A DNA stretch of 64,000 nucleotides from Emergomyces orientalis. Taxonomy: Eukaryota > Ascomycota > Eurotiomycetes > Onygenales > Ajellomycetaceae. Shown here in pieces: positions 1-10,396 of this stretch. Within the stretch, counting starts at the first letter, position 1. Each line of letters begins with the position of its first letter. The position numbers were made by a program, and so were the translations under genes. The DNA is taken from assembly GCA_002110485.1 (NCBI GenBank), contig MOWL01000088.1:1054001-1118000 (forward strand), written 5' to 3'. A model generated the notes under the pieces. The model saw only the letters and a list, made by a program, of their open reading frames with translations. It was not told where the DNA came from and did not search any database.

Positions 1-1600
1 AATGCCATGAAGAACTAAAGACTAAGTTCTCACACAAATATGATCATCAACAGGTGCTATGTGAGGATCCTGAGGTTATTCGTGGATGGTTTAGGCTCGT
101 ACGAAACAGCATTGAGAAGTATGGGATTCTGTCGGACGATATCTACAACTTTGATGAGACTGGATTTCAGATGGGTGTTATTGGAACTGCCAGAGTGGTC
201 ACTGGCTCTGAGGCAGCCAGAAATCCAAAACTCATACAGCCTGGAGACCGGGAATGGGTGACTGCTGTTGCTGGAGTCAATGCAACTGGTTGGGCATTGC
301 GTACAATGATCATTCTTAAGGGAAAGGTGCATCAGTCTTGTTGGTACGAGACAGAAGGGCTGCCGGGTGATTGGGTGATTGGAGTTAGTGACAATGGCTG
401 GACAACTGACAAGCTGGGCTTGCATTGACTGAAAGAGGTGTTCAACAAGGACACCCTACCCCGTACGAAGGGCAAATACCGACTCTTGATTCTAGATGGC
501 CATGGAAGTCATGCCTCAGCTGAATTTGATCAATTCTGCTCTGAGAACCAGATCATTGCCCTATATATGCCACCACATTCATCCCACCTTCTTCAGCCAT
601 TGGATGTTGGCTGTTTCTCCCCCCTGAAAACTGCGTACGGACGACAGGTGGAGAACCAGATGCGGCTTGGAATCAACCACATTGATAAGGAGGAGTTTTT
701 GACCCTATATCCTACAGCTCATATACAGGCCCTGAATGAGAACAACATCAAGAGCAGCTTTAGAGCTGTTGGGTTGGTTTCGTACGATCCTGAGCAGGTC
801 CTCTCACGCCTTAATACCCAGATGCGTACACCCACCCCCCCTGGAACTTCTCATAGCTCCCAGGCCTCCTGGGCCACAGCCACACCACACAATGTACGCC
901 AATTGGACTGGCAGGCTGAGAAAGTTATGAAATATATCAAGCACCGTACACAGAACCCACCCAGTCCAACCAATCATGCCTTGAGTCAACTGGTCAAAGG
1001 CTGCCAGATGACCATGCATAGAATGGCTCTTTTAGAGCAGGAAGTCAAGGAACTAAGAGCTGCAAATGCGAAACAAAAGAGAAAGCGAGAAAGAGGCCGT
1101 ACATATGTAGCTCAAGAGGGTGCTTTGAGGGTTGAAGAAGGCTTGGATCGCGTACGAAGGGTCAATGAACAGGGAAGAGGTGTGGGTGAGGCTTCCTCCT
1201 CTCAACCACGAAAACGGGCAGCACCACAGTGTAGTAGTGTATGTGGAATTATTGGACATACTGCCCGTGTATGTGAGAAGAGATTTACAAATAATTCTTA
1301 ATATAATTAATTAGTTTTTCTTCATCATTGGAGCTTTGAATGCAATTCTCATTGTACGGCAGCTGGAAAGTGTCTCGCTTAGTTGTGTGTCTCGCTTACT
1401 TGTGGATTACGTTAGAGAGAGAAGGAGTGGGGAGACTTTGCTGTAAGAGATTATAAAAGGTGTATATCAAGCTCAGTTGACCCTTTGACTAGTGCATGAA
1501 ATTGGCAAGTCACGTGGCTTTCACTAGCGTGGTCAGCTGAGCTATGCGAGGGGTCAGCTGACGTGTAGTCTCGTACCTAATGAAGAGAGCTCGAAAAGAT
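1..1600 (+). mobile_element. pogo/Fot1-type DNA transposon, 5'-truncated by the window
   Basis: The left edge holds the 3' two thirds of a Tc1/mariner-superfamily element of the pogo/Fot1 (Tan1-like) group. It is recognised from its DDE transposase (separate entry). The 5' end and its terminal inverted repeat lie outside the window, so the repeat pair cannot be checked. The 3' limit is a guess: no coding sequence follows position 1301, but the CGTAC/GTACG sites that mark the element continue to about 1576. No TA target duplication could be identified. Whether the element can still be mobilised by a transposase supplied in trans is unknown. Confidence 0.7.
3..1301 (+). pseudogene. DDE transposase, pogo/Fot1 family, disrupted by one in-frame stop
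   Basis: A single reading frame runs from position 3 to the TAA at 1299-1301 and is broken once, by TGA at 426-428. It keeps the DDE catalytic triad: Asp in NFDETGF, Asp in LDGHGSH, and Asp in QPLDVGCFSPLK with 35 residues between the last two (DD35D). The sequence LGLH-stop-LKEVF replaces the usual family W before LK. The C-terminus has a basic region and a CSSVCGIIGHTARVC zinc-knuckle-like motif, common in this transposase group. The N-terminal helix-turn-helix DNA-binding part lies upstream of the window. The stop makes this copy probably non-autonomous unless read through. Family call is firm; activity is not supported. Confidence 0.85.
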
Positions 1601-1601
1601 A

Positions 1602-4600
1602 GGTTTACAGAGAGGGTTTCCTTGTTTTGACTCACATCATCCAAGAAGCGCGACGTTATTTGCAGGGATAGTTGCTAGAGAGGATCCGCTCCGAGCGAAA
1701 GCGGTCCCAGAGGAGGCCATGGCAATAACAAAGCTAAAAATAGCGGGGTTCGCGCCCTCTGTATACTCATTTGACCATACCTAATTCGCTACCAAGGTGC
1801 GTCTTCTCAGACAGGATTGCAATTTCATCGCTGCATGGCTGATCAACTAGGACCTCTGGTTCAGTGGCAGCAATTTCGATTTGACACAACAAGTACGGAG
1901 AGGATGTGCAGAACGGATTCACTGCTCACATTTCAGGAAGCAAGTAAGGAAATTTTAACGCTGGCAGGCGACATGAACGGTGATCCAGGCCTATTACGGC
2001 GAATGCCTTCTTAGTACAGTACAAATAGTCCTCCCGCCCGCAAGTGCAAAATAGTACTGCGTAAAGCGGGTGGGCGCAAAAGGATGATCATTGGCGATCA
2101 TCGCGAGATATTCGAGATGGAGTCGTTAGTCAGTAATGGATTGTTAATCATCGGATCAGCTCCCAATTCTTAACCCGTTGCATGAAAAATCTTCCAATTG
2201 CGGATAATTGGGTCATGCATTTCTGGTAAAATATCGCAATGCATAATCATATCATAGTCATAATGAGATGTTCGGGAATATGAATGCATCTCAGCATGTA
2301 TCGGGTACTTGCACTGGACAAAATCGATCACAGAAGACCAAAGGATCATCGCTTAAATGTCGGGAATAATACATTGTCAAGCTGCTCCTGCTCCTAGAAA
2401 AAAGTTAGTGACACTGGGAAAAGGGCTCCCAGTATCTTCTTGCTGACCCCTAGGTTGTTTTCGTCGTGAAAACAATTTGCATTTTGGCGGATGGCTGTGT
2501 AGCCAAATCTAGATGGCCATTTGGGGATTGTTCTGAATGAAATTCAAAGCCACCAGGGGCGATACAGACCCACGGTTGGCGGGAGAGAAGGCAATGCTAT
2601 GGGACAAGCCATGAGTTTGGCGCGCCAACGAAATGAAAAAATATGAGAAGGCTCTGGGACTTGTACTGTTCACAAGAAGTTAAAAAAAGAACCGAGTGGT
2701 TGCAGCCAATGTTCGCATGAGCAACCGTCTCGGAAATTCGTCATCCCAAATTCCCCATAATTTTGAAGGGCATGTACAGCACATCGTACACTCCTACATG
2801 TATAGTTTAGACATAAGATCAGACATCTCTCCTGAAGCAGGAATACTGTAAAATTAACTCCGTATAGTTTCTCACTCTCCAGGATACTGGGAGCATCATC
2901 ATCAGCATGAAGGATGTTCGCCGTGGGATTTCTCACTCCCCTGCTCCCTTGATCCTTCAGAGTCGCCTGGCTGCGACAGCCCTGTAAGCCGTAAGCAACT
3001 TGGCCAGTTTCTAAGATGCCGAAAGCGGCTAGAAGTGAGTGTCCACGACGCCCAAAAAGGAGCCGCCCATCCAGCCTGAGCGAAAGAAGTGCCACCCACG
3101 GGCGCCATGTCCATAATTCAACCGGAAACTTTCTTCTTCCCCCAGAAAAAGAGTGGCGGGGGTTGGGTTTGAATGACCAGGGTTTTTGGGTTTTATGCGA
3201 GCCTGGAAAGAACGACTAATTACGTAGCAACCCGTAAATGCAATAATATGTACACTCAGAGATATAAAAATATATGCGCAAAGTTGTAAAGGCCTGGTTG
3301 GTATATGTACTGACTTGTGGAAATTCTCTGTAGGCAGTAATAAATTACCGAGTAATGGAGCACCAGGAACAGACATCTAGGGCCGGCCTGGTAGCAAGTT
3401 GATAAATTGATCGAAGATCAACAACAGGCAAGGTTTGACGTTGGCCGGTACTGAGTGGCTGTGCTCCAGTATGATTGACTGATATTAGTTGATAGCGAAA
3501 TTGGCTGCAGTGATTGGGATCCCATATACGGAGTATGTGAGACAAGCTTTTCAGGGTAAGACCATGCAGAAGACGGAAACGAAAAAGAGCCTCCAAAAAT
3601 CATCACTATTATTCCAGTTGCTGTCTTGTCGACCACAGCGCTACAGCAGCGATCGTGGCGCACACTTCGTATTGATATCAGGGAGCCAGAGCGTTGACAC
3701 TGAAGGGTGTTAAAGTTCTCACCCCCGGATGCCAAACAGAAAATTCAGCTTTCAACAACGTTCACAACGGCGTAGACTGGAAAGCCCATTGGAGGTTTGT
3801 GGCACCAAAATAAAGGAAACAACACGTCGAAGTTGGGACAGACGAGCTCTTGCTAGCACTTGTGGCTGTTAGGTGCCAATAACCAACTTAGATAATAGCC
3901 TAAACAGGGACGATAAAACCCATCTCTCCAGTGCTCAAAGGCCCCAGCGGGCTTCCAAGTCTAGCGCAGTCTTGGGCCCTACGACACTAAGGGATTTTAA
4001 CTAACGAAAAGTTCCACCAAGCAACCAACTCCAGCCAAGTTTTCCTCCAAGTTTTCCCTCCGCGGCTGTCTGTCCTGCACAAAATAATTCCCTTCCCCCA
4101 TCACCCGTTTCTTCCAGACTCCGCTCTTTGAAAAATTATAAAAATTAAAAATTAAAAAAAAAAATAAAAAATTAGAAAGATTCCATCGCAGCCTATTAGT
4201 TACTCCATTCGCTTCCAAGGTTGCTGGACATGTCCCGCGCCGTTTGACCATATCCGGTGTGTGTTCCTCTCAGCCACGGGCCATTCATTCACCCTCCACC
4301 TTCTCTCTGCCCTTTTACCCTCCAATTCAGTATCTAACAACCCATTCCAGGATTGTATTCCTTTCACTAGTACCGTCGTGTTGTATTGGGGGTAGGGGGA
4401 ACCTCCTCGTCGTGTTTAAAGGTCGACCGGAAACTCTCATATAACTGCAGCGGGGAACAACGGAGAGAAAAGTCAACACTGGATGCGACAGATATTATTT
4501 GGATATTATCGGAATTGTGGATCGAAGCGTTGCCCTGGTGGGAGGGGCTGTCCTCCGCTTGGAGGCTGTTCCGTTTATTCCAGGTGGCCGTGATGGGTAC

Positions 4601-4754
4601 GGCTGGCTCAATATCGGACGATTACTCGCTGCATTGCCCAGGTTCCTGGGAGCAACGTTCGATAGCCGGGGACCGCCAACAGAAGCAGAAGCAGAGGAAA
4701 CGGCGGAAACAACACCAGAAATGCGCAAGGGTAGATTTTTGTTTTGATGGAAAG
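1602..4754. other. intergenic region and 5' region of the TRP-like channel gene
   Basis: I find no recognisable gene in this 3.1 kb. Open frames here (for example 1817-2014 + and 2670-3095 -) have no recognisable domain, no supporting splice pattern and overlapping competitors on the other strand. An A/T-rich patch lies at 4133-4175. The frame of the downstream channel gene is already open from 4386, so the true start of that gene could lie in this region. Confidence 0.5.
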
Positions 4755-7700
4755 ATGGCGCCCCGGGACATTTGGGTATCGAATCGACGGGGACGACGAC
4801 GAAGATTTGCTGAGCTGGATCGCAATTCGATGATATTCTTATTATCAATATTTTTCGCATTCCTCACACCTCACGTCAATGCAGCATTTGTCAACTTTGA
4901 AAATTGTCTTCCCCCGTCCATCGTCAACTCCCAACCTCAGCAGCTCCAGTTCAGGCCAATGTATGTCTGGGCTGCAATGGATAGCGCTTCAGAGGCCAAA
5001 AATTTAAATGTGACTGTGTATGGGAATGTCACTGGGCTTGTAACCCAACAGCCTTATCCTCCTCCCGATTCTCCTAACTGGTCTAATCCAAACGACACCA
5101 TTGGCAAGATAGTTGATGTGGACGTTCAGAATAACATGCTCTCGACCCTTTTTACTAGATTCGAGGTTCTCAGCTATTCCCCATACGTCGCCCCGGCTGC
5201 CCGATTTTGTGATTCTTTGATCCAGGGACAATGCCCGCTGGGGCCCGTTTTCTATTCTAATGGGTATGCAATATTCCTCCAACGAAAAGATATATATGGG
5301 CATAGCACCTCTTTTTGAGTAATCTATTGACCTTGTCTTCGATGCATAGAACTCCCCCAGAGCTACGAGCCTTTTCCGTTGCCCATGATCTTTTCTCCGC
5401 ATATTCCTTCACGACCATAACGCCCTTACTTAGAGTAACGGCTGGTGATGCTGCTAGGACTCATGTTGTTTGCGTATCCGCCGAAGTTACGCCTGCCTTA
5501 GGATCGACACTAACCGACGCGCTTAGATATATCCCCCTGGTCATTCTTATTCTGGTCGGAATTGCGACAGTATCTGCGGCCATGTTTAGCCCATGGGGTT
5601 CTTTGGATCTCTTTCGGTGGTCCTCCAATTATGGACGAGACGAGGATTTACTCCGACTTGTTACGCCAGGATTCGCCGACTGCCTGCAATATATTCAATT
5701 TGTCATTCTAACCGGATCTCTAACTTTGAATTACCCGGGATTCTATCAACCTATTGTAAGCAGGGTAGGATGGTCTGTTCTCATGTTCAATGAAAGTTTT
5801 GTCAGTCATGGAAATGGAACGCAGCCTATTCAGGATGGAGTGTACGTCGTCAATGCAACCTATGGTTTAGATCGGATGAGCCATTTGATTGGCATGTCGT
5901 CAGTCAAGGATATATGGTCCGGAATGGTTATTTGGCTTCTTGTGATTCTTGCATCCGTCGTTTTAATTATCCAGCTTGGATTTGGCCTGCGATGGCTACA
6001 CCACCAAGTTGCCCATGTGCCTGAGGAAGACCTTCGCGCCAAAAACCTCCCGTTCACTATGGGCAACGTTATTCGCATCATTTTCAATTATTTTCTCTTA
6101 CCAATTGTCTCGTTATCAATGTTCCAACTTGTGGTTACTCGCCACTCACCAATTTCTACAGTGGCTTTGGCTGTCGTCCTCCTTGTTGGGCTGATTGGAT
6201 TTGCTGCTTGGCTATTACTCCTTATTACCCGAACCCGCCCGAGGTCATATATGTTTGACGATCTTCCGACGGTTCTGGTTTACGGCCCCTTGTATAATAC
6301 TTTTTCCGATAGTGCCGCTGCTTTTTCTGTAGTATCCGTTCTTCTCACCTTCGTGCGCGGCATTGCGATAGGAGCCGTCCAACCTTCAGGGATAGCACAG
6401 ATCGTGCTCTTAGCGATCTGTGAAGTTGTCCTTCTTCTGACGTTATCAGCATTCCGACCCTTCCCGCAGCCGACATCTATGAATCTCTATCATGCGATTT
6501 TCTCCGTCATTCGCTGCATCACGATGCTTTTGAGCGTTGCCTTCGTTCCGTCGCTGAGTGTCGGTCATGCAGCGAGGGGCTGGATTGGTTATGTTATCCT
6601 TCTCTTGCATGGGATGGTTCTGGCCTTTGGATTTTTTTTGAATGCGATTCAGACTTTGGTTGAGGTTCTCGCTCGGCTTGCCGGTGCTGGAGGTGAGGGT
6701 GGAGTCGAGGGCGGTGCGGCACGGGGTGGGCTCGTAAAGGTGTGTATTTCCCTTTTAAAATGATCCCTACCCGTTCAAAGGCAGTTGGTATATTGTCGTC
6801 TTAAATGTATCGAAATAGTTCTGCTAACAATTTCGCCCACAGGTCTTTGGAATGCGCCAACTTTCTCGAAGAGTCCCGCGAGGGCCTCATCATGCTCCTC
6901 GCCACAGCGTCACCTCGGAAGCGGCGATGTTAGGCCCAGACCGAGAAAGATTGTCAACCCACGTGGAGGGTGAAAGAGCTCGAAGCTTTTCTGGGAGTTC
7001 AGCACTCTTGCTGAACCGGCCCGCAGCAGCTGAGAGCCGGGTGAGCGCTGGCTTCGAGGCTAGTAGTCTGTACGGAGTAGGCCATCATCGACAGGGAAGT
7101 GGGAGCGGACCATACACACCCTCAACTACAGGAGGGGTCTCACATGTCGCGTTCCCTGGCCAACATTCTGGAGGCAGTGGATCGCCACGTAGCGTCTTGA
7201 CCGGCCTAAAGCATACAGAGAACATTGGCCCTTACTACCGCCCCCCGAGACAGCGGCGAGCCACCTTAGAGGGAATGTCGCCTAGCAGCCGGACGCACAC
7301 CTCGTGGACTAGTGGGGATTGGACTAAACGACAGTCAGGCAGCAATATCGACGGTGAAGGGGCCGATACGAATGACGGTACTCCCGTCGCTGGGAGCAGC
7401 ACGCTAGTTCCAGCTTACCTTGGGGCTCCTAGGGATGATTCGGATGTTGACATGGACGACCCGGCCCGTCCAAGGACTGACTATGCAGTCCGAGAGGTAG
7501 ACTTTTATTATCGTGTTCGAGGGCCTGCCCTTTCCCATGCTGCGACGCGAAAACTGAAAACTGGCCCTGCCGATCCGACAGGCCCAGTATCATCTGCCAC
7601 GGGCTGGTTCCGTGGACTTTTCCATGGCAAGACAAGAGATAAAGGGAAAGGTTTCGAAGTCGTTCGCAGTGCCAGAGCACCCCCGCCTGGATTGATGCCA

Positions 7701-8621
7701 CATACCGAGCGCGGCGAGAGGTTCCCAGAGCCATATAGGGATGAACCCGATGCCTCGAAGAATGACGAATTGGGTGTAAAGCAACACGCGCGTCGTATAT
7801 CAGGTTCATATGATACGCCTGACGAAATAACTAGATATGAACCAAAAATAAAAATCGAGCAGCCAGCTCCTTCATTACCTCCTATCGAGGCAAGTGAAGC
7901 GATCGAGCTCCCGCGCCGAACAAGCTCAAGGAGCGATTCGCACGGACAAGGTGACTTCCTGATACTCCCGCCCACCATTCCCCGCAAAAGCTCCAAACGA
8001 CACTCCTCAATCGATTCGACAGACCATAAAGCCGAAGCTGACGCTGGAGCTGGAGCCGAAACCGAAGCTGAAACAGCATCCCAAACTTTTTCGTCGGAGG
8101 GGATCCAGTACACGGACAATTCCAATATCGCCGTCCAACCCTCTTCACAAACAACCACCAGCCAAGCCACGCGACTCCCCTTCGGTTCCAAAGCTTCCTC
8201 GGTGCGGAGCGGCTTTGTCTCCACCAGGTCAGCCAATTCCAGTATTCAGAACACGACAGATGATGAAAATAACAATAATACCACCAATCCTCATCACAGC
8301 CCCAATAACGATAAACAAGAACAAAGAAGACGACAGAGTTCGGTGCTATACATGCCCACTGTCCGTAACCAGGGGCGGCCATCGAGCATGGGATTCGTCC
8401 AGATGCACCGGGCAAGCGATCATATACATGTCACTGATAGCGCGCCGTTTTCTGGAAGCACGGCAGAGATCGTGGGGGATCCTCCTCCTTCTCCTCATTT
8501 GCCTGTCTCACCTAGTTCACCTGTCTCACCTATTTCACGGGTCTCACCTATTTCACCTGTCTCACTTGTTTCTCCTCTTCCTTCCTCTCACCCTGATTCC
8601 CACTTTCCGCCCCGTGAATGA
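4755..8621 (+). CDS. TRP-like ion channel / FLC-type membrane protein (ML-like + TRP domains)
   Basis: Three exons: 4755-5263, 5350-6739 and 6843-8621, giving about 1225 aa. A signal peptide (MIFLLSIFFAFL, ending near HVNA) precedes a lumenal ML-like domain with N-glycosylation sites (NVT) and paired Cys. The second exon encodes about nine membrane segments of the fungal TRP domain, the arrangement of Pkd2 of fission yeast and the FLC flavin-carrier proteins. The last exon encodes a roughly 590-residue disordered cytoplasmic tail, starting VFGMRQLSRR and ending in SPVSP repeats. Such proteins act in the plasma membrane or ER, in Ca2+ signalling and cell-wall integrity. Start choice is uncertain: the ATG at 4830 sits directly at the signal peptide, and the frame is open from 4386. 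Family call is strong; the exact paralogue is not assigned. Confidence 0.85.
8485..8580 (+). repeat. coding minisatellite (Ser-Pro-Val/Ile repeats)
   Basis: Imperfect 9/18-bp units of the type TCACCTGTC/TCACCTATT encode alternating SPVSP, SPISP and SRVSP units at the extreme C-terminus of the TRP-like channel. Such a tract can change length by replication slippage. It also places many Ser-Pro sites, possible proline-directed kinase targets, in the cytoplasmic tail. Confidence 0.7.
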
Positions 8622-10396
8622 ACCAGCACATATATTCTCCTCCTCCTCTTCTACATGGATCACTCCTTCCCCCCGCCTCCAAATATCCCTGCCTTTCCCC
8701 CTTCCACCAGACGAAATTCATGATGGTTCCTTTCGCTTTATTCGGCTAAATCTATGTAGGTCAACAGGACTATAAGAATCTTTCGCGTATCCTCTATCTC
8801 GCTCTATCTCCCTCTCTCTCTGCAATCTATGGTTCGAGTTATGTCCATTTCTTTTCATTTACTTATCATTTAATCATCCCGCACACGATTAATACCTTTT
8901 TGAGACGAATTCCTTTATGTTTTTCATTAATTTAACTTTTGTTGGTTTTGACAGGGGCTTTTTTGGAGGAACCGGATTTCTTCACTTCATTTTTCCTCAA
9001 TTGTTTTTTTATTTTATATATATATTTTTTCTGTACGAGCATATAATGCGCCTTTTTCTTTTGGTCTTCCTTTTTTGCTTTTCTCTCTCGTCACTGATGC
9101 TGTTGTTAAATCTAAAAAGGGCCTGTCTTTTTCTGTGCTGTGTTAATGTTGTTGTAGGTTGGTATGATAGACAAACAAGGAAGAGAAAATATTGGATGAT
9201 GATGAGCAAGCATGTCTGCAGATTGATTCTGATTATACTCTTCTTTTTCTATTTTTTTCTATTTTTTTCTTTTTCTATATTTATTTCATATACATATCTT
9301 GATTCTATCTATTTTTTGCGAAGGGCAGCGCGTCCTGATATCCAGCGCTTTCCCCTCTATTTGCATTTTTTTTCTTAGCGATTAGCTCATTATCTGTAGC
9401 CTAAAAATAAGTATTTAATATGCCGTATTTCTTGAATGAGGATATCCGAATTTATTTTTTTGCCCTTTAAATTTAAACAAGAAGTATTCAAATAACCTTC
9501 TGCGCTCTGCCTGATGTGGTCTAGCCGTGTCCTGCTTATCAGAGAATCCTTAGCCCAACCCTGGCCTTGGGCAACGGTGCCTGCTGATAACCTTTCACCA
9601 ACACATCCCTCACCTCCACTTCATCTCTGATCCCGTCATGACGAAGTCGGGAGTGATATACCACAAATACCCAACCGCCGCTTCATGACTATCCTGCAGT
9701 CTTAAATCGTCGATAGAATTCGTTTTCTCAGTGGCGAAACCCGGTTAACTGACTAGTTGACATCGCCCCATCCTTGTCATTTTGGCATTTATTTCCCCTC
9801 TCGTACAAGCCTGAAACGCCTTGACGGCGACAAGAGAGAACAAGACTGGCCCAACACCCATGACATGACTCCTAGCTTTTTCATTTGAACTTTATCGAAT
9901 CTTTTCAGACACTATATTTTGGATTGAAGAACTGACCGTTACTTTTCTCTCAACTGTCGTACTAATTGGAACAAACGGCGAAGCCAGTATTTTTATCCGA
10001 GGAACTTGCCAACTACCTGGACGCCGTGAACAGCCCTTGATCAGCCTTGATGCCCTAACGGGACTCTCCATAAGGCGAGGCAAAAGGGAGGAAAAGAGTA
10101 AATAAAGAATATCTTTTTTGCCCGAGTCGTTCCTCAACGCCTTTCATAACCTAACCCATCATTCTTCGACCTCGGACCCATTTTTCCGACAGGATACGCT
10201 TTATGATTCACAACCCTATCTATTTAACAGCTTTTCTCTCCTCCATACCAACCTGGAATATCCGCTCGATAGAGCCAATGACGGCGGCCCTTCGTCCAAG
10301 CGACGGAGATTGGTCTCGTCCCCTTCCTCGGGAAAAATACAAACGCCGTTTCTGAAGTCTCATCTGCAGAAACCCAGACCCTCATTGCTACACTCA
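8622..10396. other. 3' region of the channel gene and 5' region of the FYVE-RING gene
   Basis: This stretch starts with a strongly T-rich 3' region (8900-9380), whose long open frame is compositional. It continues as mixed-composition spacer. From 10106 the frame of the FYVE-RING gene is open without an ATG until 10397, and encodes a basic, Ser-rich stretch with SSKRRRL. An upstream exon joining here is therefore possible but not demonstrated. Confidence 0.45.

Noticed and set aside
1817..2014. 65-aa plus-strand open frame downstream of the transposon
   Set aside because: No domain, no splice context and no similarity to transposon proteins that I can see; likely chance.
2670..3095. 141-codon minus-strand open frame
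   Set aside because: Overlaps other open frames on both strands, no recognisable motif and no promoter or intron logic. Kept only as part of the intergenic entry.
7508..8236. 242-aa minus-strand open frame antisense to the channel tail
   Set aside because: A shadow of the low-complexity disordered tail coded on the plus strand, which is joined to the channel by a clear splice junction.
8917..9378. 153-aa hydrophobic frame resembling a membrane protein
   Set aside because: Arises from a T-rich 3' region (Phe/Leu/Ile runs); no conserved pattern.
10118..10396. N-terminal extension of the FYVE-RING protein from 10118
   Set aside because: It would begin at TTG; the first ATG in frame is 10397. 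An upstream exon remains possible but is not shown.
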